Below, one piece after another: positions 51,651 to 61,418 of a stretch of 64,000 nt of DNA. The stretch comes from Nocardioides plantarum. Lineage in GTDB: Bacteria; Actinomycetota; Actinomycetes; Propionibacteriales; Nocardioidaceae. The position numbers and the translations under genes were made by a program. The stretch spans positions 248,001-312,000 of the forward strand of contig NZ_VDMS01000001.1 in assembly GCF_006346395.1 (NCBI RefSeq). Direction: 5' to 3'. The notes below the pieces were generated by a model. That model made no database searches and had not been told where the DNA came from. It was given only the letters and a program-made list of their open reading frames with translations. The number at the start of each line of letters is the position of its first letter. The stretch's first letter is position 1.

Positions 51651-52988
51651 TCAGATGACCGGCAGCATCTGGTCGCGCTCGTAGGCCGACACCTGGCCGC
51701 GGTAGTCGTCCCACTCGGCGCGCTTGTTGCGCAGGAAGAAGTCGAAGACGTTCTCGCCGAGGGTGTCGGCGAGCAGCTCGGACTGCTCGGCGATCACGAT
51801 CGCCTCGTTGAGGGTCTTGGGCAGCGGGTCGATGCCGAGGCTCTTGCGCTCGCGCTCGGTCAGCGACCACACGTCGTCCTCGGCCTCGCGTGGCAGCTCG
51901 TAGCCCTCGGAGATGCCCTTCATGCCGGCCGCGAGCACCGCGGCGTAGGCGAGGTAGGGGTTGCACGCGGGGTCGAGGGTGCGCAGCTCGACGCGGGTAG
52001 AGGCGCCCTTGTTGGGCTTGTACATCGGCACCCGGACCATCGCGGAGCGGTTGTTGTGGCCCCAGCAGATGTAGGACGGGGCCTCGCCGCCGAACATCAT
52101 CCGCTTGTAGGAGTTGACCCACTGGTTGGTCACGACGCTGATCTCGGGCGCGTGCTTGAGGACGCCGGCGATGAAGCGGCGTCCGGTCTGGCTCAGCTGG
52201 TACTCGGCGCCGGGCTCGTAGAAGGCGTTCTGGTCGCCCTCGAAGAGGCTGACGTGGGTGTGCATGCCGGAGCCGGGGTGGGTGGTGAACGGCTTGGGCA
52301 TGAAGCTGGCCCAGATGCCCTGGTTGAGCGCGACCTCGCGGATGACGGTGCGGAAGGTCATGATGTTGTCGGCGGTCGAGAGCGCGTCGGCGTAGCGCAG
52401 GTCGATCTCCTGCTGGCCCGGCCCACCCTCGTGGTGGCTGAACTCGACCGAGATGCCCATCGCCTCGAGCATCGTGATCGCCTCGCGGCGGAAGTCGGCC
52501 CCGTGGGACTGCGCGGTGTGGTCGAAGAACCCGCTGCGGTCGACCGGCACCGGGTCGACCCCGGCCTGCGGGGTGTCCTTGAACAGGTAGAACTCGATCT
52601 CGGGGTGGGTGTAGAAGGTGAAGCCCTTGTCGGCCGCCTTGGCCAGGGTGCGCTTGAGCACGTGACGCGGGTCGGAGTAGGACGGCGAGCCGTCCGGCAT
52701 CATGATGTCGCAGAACATCCGCGCCGTCGCCGGGCCGTCGCTGCGCCACGGCAGGATCTGGAACGTCGAGGGATCGGGCATCAGCAGCATGTCGGCCTCG
52801 TAGACCCGCGCGAACCCCTCGATCGCGGACCCGTCGAACCCGATGCCCTCCTCGAAGGCCCCCTCGAGCTCGGCCGGCGCCACGGCGACCGACTTGAGGA
52901 ACCCCAGCACGTCGGTGAACCACAACCGCACGAACCGGACGTCGCGCTCCTCGAGTGCGCGGAGTACGAAGTCTTCCTGCTTGCCCAT
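51651..52988 (-). CDS. glnA2: Glutamine synthetase-family protein (GlnA2-like)
   Basis: 445 residues. Catalytic signatures remain: FDGSAIEGFARV, HPEIEFYLFK, GSGMHTHVSLFEG, SYKRMMFGGEAPSYICW and the NPYLAYAAVLAAGM block. At the position of the adenylylation tyrosine of GlnA it has Trp (EDDVWSLTE), so it should escape GlnE. It may be a true synthetase or act on other glutamyl acceptors, as some GlnA-like paralogues do. Leaderless ATG, with the amidotransferase and glnE downstream in one operon. Confidence 0.94.
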   Translation of the reverse strand: MGKQEDFVLRALEERDVRFVRLWFTDVLGFLKSVAVAPAELEGAFEEGIGFDGSAIEGFARVYEADMLLMPDPSTFQILPWRSDGPATARMFCDIMMPDGSPSYSDPRHVLKRTLAKAADKGFTFYTHPEIEFYLFKDTPQAGVDPVPVDRSGFFDHTAQSHGADFRREAITMLEAMGISVEFSHHEGGPGQQEIDLRYADALSTADNIMTFRTVIREVALNQGIWASFMPKPFTTHPGSGMHTHVSLFEGDQNAFYEPGAEYQLSQTGRRFIAGVLKHAPEISVVTNQWVNSYKRMMFGGEAPSYICWGHNNRSAMVRVPMYKPNKGASTRVELRTLDPACNPYLAYAAVLAAGMKGISEGYELPREAEDDVWSLTERERKSLGIDPLPKTLNEAIVIAEQSELLADTLGENVFDFFLRNKRAEWDDYRGQVSAYERDQMLPVI

Positions 52989-52994
52989 GGGGTG

Positions 52995-53000
52995 AGCCTA
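52995..53000 (-). promoter_or_regulatory. -10 hexamer of the glnA2-amidotransferase-glnE operon
   Basis: TAGGCT on the minus strand, six bases before the ATG at 52988. Confidence 0.6.
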
Positions 53001-53038
53001 GGGGCTCCGAGGTGGGCGGGTGGGGTGGGTGTAGACCC

Positions 53039-53138
53039 GGTGGGAGATTCACCGCTGAGGTGGTGAAACTCCCGCCTCCACCACGAAGTTTCGTAGCAGC
53101 GGCAGGAGATTCACCGCTGAGGTGGTGAAACTCCCAAC
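53039..53138. repeat. ~100-bp palindromic interspersed repeat, copy 2
   Basis: Two near-identical hairpin halves (GGGAGATTCACCGCTGAGG TGGTGAAACTCCC-like, at 53041-53073 and 53104-53135) flank a central ACGAAGTTTCGT palindrome. In reverse complement it matches 269-367. It fills the space between the P450 stop and the glnA2 promoter. Confidence 0.8.
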
Positions 53139-53145
53139 GGGTGCG

Positions 53146-54495
53146 TCAGCCAGCCCGGACCCGCTCCCCCAACGCCACCGGGAGGCGCTCGTAGCCGCGC
53201 AGCACCCGGGTGTCGCGGCGCACCGGGTGACCGGCGACGGCGAGGTCGGGGAAGCGCTCGTAGAGCAGGCGTAGGCCGACCTCGGCCTCGCGCCGGGCCA
53301 GGCTGGCGCCGAGGCAGAAGTGGGCGCCGGACGAGAAGGCCAGGTGGGCGCCGGCGTTGGGGCGTCGTAGGTCGAAGGCGTGGGGATCGTCGAAGACGGC
53401 GGGGTCGCGGTTGGCGCCGCCGAGGTAGGCGACCACCGCGGTCCGGGCGGGCACCTCGACGCCGAGGACCTCGGTGTCGCGCTGGGCGACGCGCAGGGTC
53501 ATCTGGACCGGGGAGTCGTGGCGCAGCACCTCGTCGACGGCGCCGGCCCACAGCGACGGGTCGTCGCGCAGCGCCGCTCGCTGCTCGGGGTGGGCCTCGA
53601 GGGTGGCGACGGCGTTGCCGATCAGGTTGACCGTCGTCTCGAACCCGGCGCCGAGCACGAGGAGCCCGGTCGCGCGCAGCTCGAGGTCGGTCAGCTGCTC
53701 CTCGCCCTGCAGCACGGCCAGGCGGCTGATCAGGTCGTCGCCCGGGTCTGCCTGCAGCGCGCGGACGTGGTCGGCGAACCACAGGTGCAGGCTCCGCATG
53801 GCGTCCTCGGCACGACGGAAGTCGCGCCACGACAGGCTCGGGTCGAGGGTGACCGAGGCGATGTTGCCCCACTCCAGGAGCCGGCCGTGCATCTCGTCGG
53901 GGACGCCGAGCATGTCGGCGATGACCGCGACCGGGAGCAGCGCCGCGTAGCGCTCGACGATGTCGGCGGAGCCGGACCGGGACGAGCCGTCGTCGAGACC
54001 GTCGAGCAGGCGCTCGGCGGTCTCGCGGATGCGGTCCTCGAGCCCGCTGACGGCCCGCGCGGTGAACGCCCGCGTCACCAGCCGTCGGTAGCGGGTGTGG
54101 TCGGGGGCGTTGGTCGCGAGCATCGAGGGCGGGTCGACGGGGCCGGCCGCCCAGGGGTCGAGGAGCCGGCCGGTGAGGCCGCGCAGCGGGCCCGGCAGCT
54201 CGGCGCCGCCGGCCCCGACGATGAAGTCGTCGCTGCGCAGCACCCGGGTCACGGCCGCGTGGTCGGTGCTGGCCCACACGACACCTCCGCGGTGCACCGG
54301 CGTGGCCCGCAGCTCGTCGTAGACGTCGTACGGCGCCAGCTGCAGCGCCCGGTCGCTCTCGAGCCGCGCGACCAGGTCGCCGCGCCGGGCCCCGGCGCGG
54401 AACGCGGTCGCGCCCACGCCGTAGGACAGGGCCCAGGTGGCCCGGCTGCGGCCGGGGATGCGTCGGCCAGGCCTGCCCGACTGCTGCGATCCCAT
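53146..54495 (-). CDS. Cytochrome P450
   Basis: 449 residues from MGSQQSGRPG behind GGAGG. Soluble bacterial P450: I-helix GAGFETTVNLIG, K-helix ExxR in DEVLRHD, and the haem-cysteine loop FSSGAHFCLGASLAR (~390). Thr in GFETT supports normal oxygen activation. The start carries an unusual ~25-residue basic Gly/Arg lead. No ferredoxin or reductase gene is adjacent; substrate unknown. Confidence 0.94.
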   Translation of the reverse strand: MGSQQSGRPGRRIPGRSRATWALSYGVGATAFRAGARRGDLVARLESDRALQLAPYDVYDELRATPVHRGGVVWASTDHAAVTRVLRSDDFIVGAGGAELPGPLRGLTGRLLDPWAAGPVDPPSMLATNAPDHTRYRRLVTRAFTARAVSGLEDRIRETAERLLDGLDDGSSRSGSADIVERYAALLPVAVIADMLGVPDEMHGRLLEWGNIASVTLDPSLSWRDFRRAEDAMRSLHLWFADHVRALQADPGDDLISRLAVLQGEEQLTDLELRATGLLVLGAGFETTVNLIGNAVATLEAHPEQRAALRDDPSLWAGAVDEVLRHDSPVQMTLRVAQRDTEVLGVEVPARTAVVAYLGGANRDPAVFDDPHAFDLRRPNAGAHLAFSSGAHFCLGASLARREAEVGLRLLYERFPDLAVAGHPVRRDTRVLRGYERLPVALGERVRAG

Positions 54496-54553
54496 CTCCG
54501 CCTCCTTCGTGGGTCCCCCTCGGATGCTCTCACCCCGACCGCCCGGCCGTGCC

Positions 54554-55003
54554 TCAGTCGTCGGGAAGGGTCTTGTCCTCGCGGTCGGACAGCGTCGGGC
54601 GGCCGGCGTCGCAGAACACCTCGAGCTCGACCGACCGGCCCCCGGAGGCGAACACCGCGTCGACGTCGTCGTCGGGCCCCTGCTCGTAGCTGACGACCCG
54701 CCAGCCGGGCGCACCGGACGCGCCGTCGCCGAAGGCGACCGCGCCCTGGCACGTGACGTCGAAGGACCCGTAGTCACCCGGGAACGACGCGCTCGTGCGC
54801 GCAGCCCCAGGAGGTGGGGCCGCCACGCCCTCGGCGTCGGCCAGGGCCTCGCGCACCTGGTGGGCCTGACCGCTGAGCGGTCCGCGGTCGCGCACGCTGG
54901 CGCCGACGCTGGTGACCGCCACCAGGCCGACGGCCACGGCGACCGTGGCGGCGAGCAGCCAGGCGGCGACGTAGCCGAGGGTGCGCGTCGACGGCCGGTT
55001 CAT
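54554..55003 (-). CDS. Hypothetical membrane-anchored protein
   Basis: 149 residues from MNRPSTRTLGYVAAWLLAA. One N-terminal helix (~9-33), then an outside domain with two cysteines (VTCQGAVAFGD, LEVFCDAG) and strands GWRVVSYEQGPDDDVDAV. No family recognised. CAGGAT six bases before the ATG; its promoter is back-to-back with that of the response regulator, so both may share regulation. Confidence 0.72.
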   Translation of the reverse strand: MNRPSTRTLGYVAAWLLAATVAVAVGLVAVTSVGASVRDRGPLSGQAHQVREALADAEGVAAPPPGAARTSASFPGDYGSFDVTCQGAVAFGDGASGAPGWRVVSYEQGPDDDVDAVFASGGRSVELEVFCDAGRPTLSDREDKTLPDD

Positions 55004-55009
55004 GCCTCG

Positions 55010-55015
55010 ATCCTG
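55010..55015 (-). promoter_or_regulatory. -10 hexamer of the membrane-anchored protein gene
   Basis: CAGGAT on the minus strand, six bases before the ATG at 55003. Confidence 0.45.
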
Positions 55016-55042
55016 CCGGATGGGTGGGACGGGCGGGTTCGT

Positions 55043-55048
55043 TAGGTT
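55043..55048 (+). promoter_or_regulatory. -10 hexamer of the two-component operon
   Basis: TAGGTT, six bases before the GTG at 55055. Confidence 0.6.
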
Positions 55049-55054
55049 CATCGT

Positions 55055-55765
55055 GTGGTGCAGGTGCTGATCATCGAGGACGACGCGCGGATCCGACCGC
55101 TGCTGATGCGCTCCCTCGACGAGCGCGGGTACGCCGTCGCCTCGGCCTCCACGGGCCTGGAGGGCCTGCAGCTGGCCGTCGACACCAAGCCCGACCTGGT
55201 GATCCTCGACCTCGGCCTGCCCGACGTCGACGGCACCCAGGTCCTCGCGATGCTGCGCGCCGTCAGCGACGTGCCGGTGATCGTGGCCAGCGCCCGCGAC
55301 GACGACCCGACGCTGGTCGGCTGCCTGGACGCCGGCGCCGACGACTACGTGGTCAAGCCCTACACGACCGCCCAGCTCGAGGCCCGCATCCGGGCCGTGA
55401 TGCGGCGGGCGGCGGGAGGCCCGACGGCGACCGCGCGGCGTACGGTCACGCTCGGCGACCTCGTCATCGACGTGCCCGCCCGGCAGGCGTCGCTGGGCGG
55501 CCGGGCGCTCGACCTGAGCCCCCGCGAGTTCGACCTGCTGCGCTTCCTCGCCGAGCGCCCCGACGAGGTGGTCACCAAGCGCGATCTGCTGGTCGAGGTC
55601 TGGCAGCAGCCGTGGGGCGGGTCCGACAAGACCGTCGACGTGCACCTGTCGTGGTTGCGCCGCAAGCTCGGCGAGTCGGCCTCCGAGCCGCGCTGGCTCC
55701 ACACCGTGCGCGGCGTCGGCGTCCGGCTGAGCCCGCCGGGACCGGACCGCCCGGGCGCCGGCTGA
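55055..55765 (+). CDS. OmpR-family response regulator
   Basis: 236 residues, leaderless GTG start. Receiver with IEDDARIRP, acceptor in LDLGLPDVDG (~51) and the lysine in DYVVKPYT; winged helix with LSPREFDLLRFLAERPDEVV and VHLSWLRRKLGES. The stop overlaps the ATG of the kinase by one base (TGATG), so the two are cotranslated. Confidence 0.94.
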   Translation: MVQVLIIEDDARIRPLLMRSLDERGYAVASASTGLEGLQLAVDTKPDLVILDLGLPDVDGTQVLAMLRAVSDVPVIVASARDDDPTLVGCLDAGADDYVVKPYTTAQLEARIRAVMRRAAGGPTATARRTVTLGDLVIDVPARQASLGGRALDLSPREFDLLRFLAERPDEVVTKRDLLVEVWQQPWGGSDKTVDVHLSWLRRKLGESASEPRWLHTVRGVGVRLSPPGPDRPGAG

Positions 55766-57069
55766 TGCGTCGCAGCCTGTTCCTCACCGTCGCCGCGGCG
55801 ACGACCATGGTGCTGCTCGCGATGCTGGTGCCGATGGCCGTGCTGCTGCGCAGCTATGTCCTCGAGGACCGGCTGGCTCAGGCCGCCCTGGAGGTCCAGG
55901 CCACCGAGACCATCGTGTCCAGCGGCGACACCGGTCGCATCAACCTCTACCTCGAGGCCGCCAACGCCGGCGACGGTCCCCTGACCACCGTGGTCTGGCC
56001 CGACGGTCGGACCATCGGCCCGGAGCCCGCGGCGGCCGAGGCCACCCGTATCGCGCAGGCCCGCGCCACCGGGACCGCCCGCGTCGACGACGTCGACGGG
56101 GGCTCGGTGATCCTGGTGCCCGTCTCGCTGGGGCGCAGCACCGCCGCGGCCGACGAGACCCCGGTCGTCAGGGTCTTCGTCCCGGCGCCGGGCTGGGAGT
56201 CGGACCTGGTGCGCAGCTGGGCGATCCTGCTCGCCCTGGGCCTGGTCCTGCTGGCCGGGGCCCTGCTGCTCGCCGACCGGCTGGGCCGCTCGTTCGTGAC
56301 CCCCATGCGCGACCTCGCGTCGTACGCCGCCCGGCTCGGGGTCGACGGGCACCCGACGGTGCCCCCGCCCGGCGGCCCCGCCGAGGTGCACGAGCTCGGG
56401 GTCGCACTGCACCGGCTGGTCGGGCGGGTCGAGACGCTGCTCGAGCGCGAGCGCGCCGGCATCGCCGACGTGTCCCACCGGCTGCGCACCCCGATGACGT
56501 CCCTGCGCCTGGGCGTCGACGGGCTCGCCAGCCCCGACGAGCGCGCCCGGCTCGGAGCCGACCTCGACGAGCTGCAGGCGACGGTCGACGCCGTGGTCCG
56601 CGAGGCCCGTCGCTCCGAGCGCGAGGGGCTGACCGGCGTGGTCGACGGGGTGTCGGTGCTCGCCGAGCGGGTCGGGTGGTGGGTGCCGCTCGCCGAGGAC
56701 CAGGGCCGCCCGCTCGACCTGCGCGTCGAGGTCGCCGGGCCGGTCGTCGTACGCGCCGGCGCCGACGACCTCGTCGCCCTCGTCGACGTGCTGCTCGACA
56801 ACGTCTTCACCCACACGCCCGACGACGCCGCGGTGCGGGTGGTCGTCGGGGCCGCCCCGAAGGGCGGGGTGCGGCTGGTCGTCGAGGACGCCGGCCCCGG
56901 CCTGCCCGACGGCGACGTCGTCGACCGCGGGGCGTCTCGGGGTGGGTCGACCGGGCTCGGCCTGTCGATCGCGGACCGCACGGCCTCCGAGTCCGGTGGC
57001 CGTCTCGAGCTCGGCCGCTCGACCCGACTGGGCGGCGCCCGGGTCGTGGTCGAGCTGGGGGCGGGCTGA
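55765..57069 (+). CDS. Two-component sensor histidine kinase
   Basis: 434 residues. Membrane helices at ~6-28 and ~152-173 enclose a ~120-residue outside sensor region. Then HAMP, the dimerisation H-box DVSHRLRTPMTSL (phospho-His), N-box LLDNVFTHTP, VEDAGPGLP and GGSTGLGLSIAD. Partner of the regulator just upstream. The small secreted paralogues downstream could be part of its output or stimulus; this is inference from position. Confidence 0.94.
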   Translation: MRRSLFLTVAAATTMVLLAMLVPMAVLLRSYVLEDRLAQAALEVQATETIVSSGDTGRINLYLEAANAGDGPLTTVVWPDGRTIGPEPAAAEATRIAQARATGTARVDDVDGGSVILVPVSLGRSTAAADETPVVRVFVPAPGWESDLVRSWAILLALGLVLLAGALLLADRLGRSFVTPMRDLASYAARLGVDGHPTVPPPGGPAEVHELGVALHRLVGRVETLLERERAGIADVSHRLRTPMTSLRLGVDGLASPDERARLGADLDELQATVDAVVREARRSEREGLTGVVDGVSVLAERVGWWVPLAEDQGRPLDLRVEVAGPVVVRAGADDLVALVDVLLDNVFTHTPDDAAVRVVVGAAPKGGVRLVVEDAGPGLPDGDVVDRGASRGGSTGLGLSIADRTASESGGRLELGRSTRLGGARVVVELGAG

Positions 57070-57109
57070 CGTCCGTTGCCCGGGGCCGGTCCCGGTCCCG
57101 GTCCCGGTC

Positions 57110-57493
57110 CTAGGAGACGACGACCGACGCGCCGCACGACGTCCGGGCACCGACGCGCTTGGCGGTGAACCGGAACGTGTCCTTGCCCGCGGTGTCGGCG
57201 ACGACGCGCTCCACGTCGAGCTCGCCGTCGCGCGCGGCGGTGCGGGTGACGTGAGCGATCTTCTTGCCGTCCTGGGTGATCTGGACGATCCACGAGCTGC
57301 GGGCCGGCACGCGGTCGAGGTCGACGGACACCTCGTGGCGGCTGCCCTCGCGGTCGACCGACAGCTCGTAGCGCCCGGTGCCGCAGGCGCCCTTGCGGTC
57401 GACGTCGGCGTGCGCGGCCGGGGCCGCGACGAGGACGGCGAGGGGCGTGGCCAGCAGGGTGCCGGCGGCGGTGAGGGCGAGGGTCTTCTTCAT
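57110..57493 (-). CDS. Small secreted protein, paralogue A
   Basis: 127 residues. Signal peptide MKKTLALTAAGTLLATPLAV ending AAHA (~29), then a compact beta-rich domain with two cysteines (KGACGTGRYEL and RTSCGASVVV) likely forming a disulfide. The body, VSVDLDRVPARSSWIVQITQ, then DGELDVERVVADTAGKD, aligns with the protein encoded at 57560-57943. Function unknown. Convergent with the kinase gene; the 40-bp gap holds a short CGGTCC tandem repeat. Confidence 0.8.
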   Translation of the reverse strand: MKKTLALTAAGTLLATPLAVLVAAPAAHADVDRKGACGTGRYELSVDREGSRHEVSVDLDRVPARSSWIVQITQDGKKIAHVTRTAARDGELDVERVVADTAGKDTFRFTAKRVGARTSCGASVVVS

Positions 57494-57559
57494 GTCGTGC
57501 TCCTGCTCTGTGCGATGGGTGGTGGGTCGTGCTGGGTGCTGGGTGGTGGCGGTGGGGAG

Positions 57560-57943
57560 TCAGCGGGTCGCGGTGGCCACGCAGGGCTCGCCCTGCGCCG
57601 GCGTGGCGACGACCTCGAAGGTCGAGGCGCCGTCCTCGTCGACCGGGGCGTCGAGGTCGAGCTCGCCGTCCTCGTCGGTGGTGCGGGCCCCGTCGAGGAC
57701 GACCGTGTCGCCCTGCGTGACGCGGACCTGCCAGACCTCGTCGGGTCCGGTCGACTGCAGCTCGTAGCCGAGCTCGAGACCGCCGTCGTCCTCCTCGACG
57801 CTGAGCTCGTACGCCGTACCGCCGCAGCTTCCGCGCTCGGTCGCGACGTCGTCGTCGGCCACGGCCATCCAGGTGCCTGCACCGACCCCGACGACCACCA
57901 GGACCCCGATGGCTCCCGCGGCGATGATCCGTTTCTTCTTCAT
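57560..57943 (-). CDS. Small secreted or anchored protein, paralogue B
   Basis: 127 residues from MKKKRIIAAGAIG behind AAGGAG. An N-terminal helix (~6-29), then the same domain as paralogue A: RGSCGGTAYELSVEEDD, VWQVRVTQGDTVVLDG and DGELDLDAPVDEDG, with the second cysteine in GEPCVATATR. It is far more acidic than paralogue A. The longer frame to 58105 reads into the palindrome array and is rejected. Its upstream region contains that array. Confidence 0.8.
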   Translation of the reverse strand: MKKKRIIAAGAIGVLVVVGVGAGTWMAVADDDVATERGSCGGTAYELSVEEDDGGLELGYELQSTGPDEVWQVRVTQGDTVVLDGARTTDEDGELDLDAPVDEDGASTFEVVATPAQGEPCVATATR

Positions 57944-58053
57944 CCGCTGCTCCTTGCTCGTCCTGCGCGTCGTGCTGACGAGGAGGACGATGCTGCGTGG
58001 AGCGCTAAGCCCGAACCTGCCGAGGGCTAAGGCGGAGTTAAGGACCGACCGTG

Positions 58054-58277
58054 CCGACTCGTTCGATCGAACGAGTCGGGGACCCCTCCAGCCCGACCAG
58101 ACCACCGACCCGTTCGATCGAACGAGTCAGAGACACCACCAGCCCGACCACACCACCAACCCGTTCAATTGAACGAGTCGGGGACCCCTCCAGCCCGACC
58201 AGACCACCGACCCGTTCGATCGAACGAGTTGACGCCGATACCAGCCCGACCACACCACCAACCCGTTCAATTGAACG
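58054..58277. repeat. Five-copy, 51-bp-period palindrome array
   Basis: A 14-bp palindrome starts at 58060, 58111, 58162, 58213 and 58264, exactly 51 bp apart. The centres read GATC, GATC, AATT, GATC, AATT (CGTTCGATCGAACG or CGTTCAATTGAACG). Spacers alternate too, so copies 2-3 and 4-5 form a 102-bp dimer. The first palindrome extends perfectly to 26 bp (58054-58079). It lies ~115 bp upstream of paralogue B and just after the nadE stop. Confidence 0.9.
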
Positions 58278-58298
58278 AGTTGACGCCCACACCAGCCG

Positions 58299-60341
<2,043 letters not shown>

Positions 60342-60348
60342 GCTCGCG

Positions 60349-60354
60349 AGTCTA
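60349..60354 (-). promoter_or_regulatory. -10 hexamer of nadE
   Basis: TAGACT on the minus strand, seven bases before the GTG at 60341. Confidence 0.6.
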
Positions 60355-60422
60355 GGGAGAGCGATGAGTTCGCCGCGGCACCGGAGTCTCCCCACCCGAC
60401 ACCACTCACCCAGGAGACGCCC

Positions 60423-60950
60423 ATGACCATCAGTCCGTGCCTCTGGTTCGACGACCAGCTCGAGGAGGCGGCCGAGTTCTACACCTCGATCTTCCCGAAC
60501 TCCGCCATCGGTCACCTGGCCCGTCACGGCGACGCCGGCGCGGGTCGCAAGGGCACCGTGATGGCCGGTGAGTTCACCCTCGACGGGACCAGGTTCCGCG
60601 GGATCAACGGCGGGCCGGCGTTCTCGTTCACCGAGGCCGTGTCGTTCAGCATCGACTGCCGCGACCAGTCCGAGGTCGACTACTACTGGGACTCCCTGGC
60701 CGACGGCGGGCAGGAGTCGGTCTGCGGGTGGCTCAAGGACCGCTTCGGGGTGTCGTGGCAGATCGTCCCGACCCGCCTCTACGACCTGGTCTCCGACCCC
60801 GACCGGGCCCGCGCCGACGCCGCCACCGAGGCGATGCTCACCATGACCCGGATCGTGGTGGCCGACCTCGAGGCCGCCGCCGACGCGGCCGCGCCCGCCA
60901 CCCCCCTCTCACCCACCACACCCACCACGACAGATGGAGCAGACCGATGA
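60423..60950 (+). CDS. VOC-family protein (PhnB/3-dmu-9_3-mt type)
   Basis: 175 residues, ATG after AGGAG. Begins MTISPCLWFDDQLEEAAEFY and has GEFTLDGTRFRGINGGP, VDYYWDSLADGGQES and GWLKDRFGVSWQIVP, all typical of the subgroup often mislabelled as ubiquinone methyltransferase. The C-terminal ~30 residues are an Ala/Thr/Pro tail. No enzyme activity can be assigned. It overlaps the next VOC gene by 4 bp. Confidence 0.88.
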   Translation: MTISPCLWFDDQLEEAAEFYTSIFPNSAIGHLARHGDAGAGRKGTVMAGEFTLDGTRFRGINGGPAFSFTEAVSFSIDCRDQSEVDYYWDSLADGGQESVCGWLKDRFGVSWQIVPTRLYDLVSDPDRARADAATEAMLTMTRIVVADLEAAADAAAPATPLSPTTPTTTDGADR

Positions 60951-61366
60951 CGACCCGACTGAACCCCTACCTCACCTGGCGCGGCCAGGCAGCCGACGCG
61001 ATGGCGTTCTACCAGTCCGTGCTGGGTGGCGACCTGACCACCAGCACCTTCGCCGAGTACGGCGGGATGGGGGTGCCCGAGGAGGAGCAGGGCCAGATCA
61101 TGCACTCGCAGCTGATCGTCTCGGACAGCATCGCCCTGATGGGGGCCGACGCACCCAGCACCCATCCCGAGAACTCGGGGAACGGGCACATCAGCATCAG
61201 CGGGCAGGACGTCGACACGATCCGCGGCTGGTTCGAGGCGCTCAGCGAGGGCGGCACCGTCGACGTCCCGTTCGAGCAGGCGCCGTGGGGAGACCACTTC
61301 GGCCAGGTCAAGGACCGGTTCGGGATCAACTGGCTCCTCAACGCCGGCCCCGGCGGCCAGGGCTGA
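60947..61366 (+). CDS. VOC-family protein (PhnB-like)
   Basis: 139 residues, coupled to the preceding gene by ATGA. MTTRLNPYLTWRGQAADAMA, FYQSVLGGDL, HSQLIVSDSIALMGADAP and WGDHFGQVKDRFGINWLLN fit the PhnB-like glyoxalase/bleomycin-resistance fold. A distant paralogue of its neighbour; the two may form a heteromer. Substrate unknown. Confidence 0.88.
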   Translation: MTTRLNPYLTWRGQAADAMAFYQSVLGGDLTTSTFAEYGGMGVPEEEQGQIMHSQLIVSDSIALMGADAPSTHPENSGNGHISISGQDVDTIRGWFEALSEGGTVDVPFEQAPWGDHFGQVKDRFGINWLLNAGPGGQG

Positions 61367-61368
61367 CC

Positions 61369-61417
61369 CTCGACCCGCGATCCACCGGCAGATCCTGCCG
61401 GTGGATCGCGGGTCGAG
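61369..61417. terminator. Bidirectional terminator
   Basis: Perfect 22-bp stem (CTCGACCCGCGATCCACCGG..) with a five-base GATCC loop, starting two bases after the VOC stop and ending one base before the stop of the convergent gene. Confidence 0.85.
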
Positions 61418-61418
61418 A

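Noticed and set aside
57071..57109. CGGTCC tandem repeat between the kinase and paralogue A
   Set aside because: Only about four six-base units in a 39-bp gap; likely slippage or part of a weak terminator.
58054..58277. CRISPR-like periodic array
   Set aside because: The repeat is a 14-bp palindrome, spacers are themselves repeated, and no cas gene is present.
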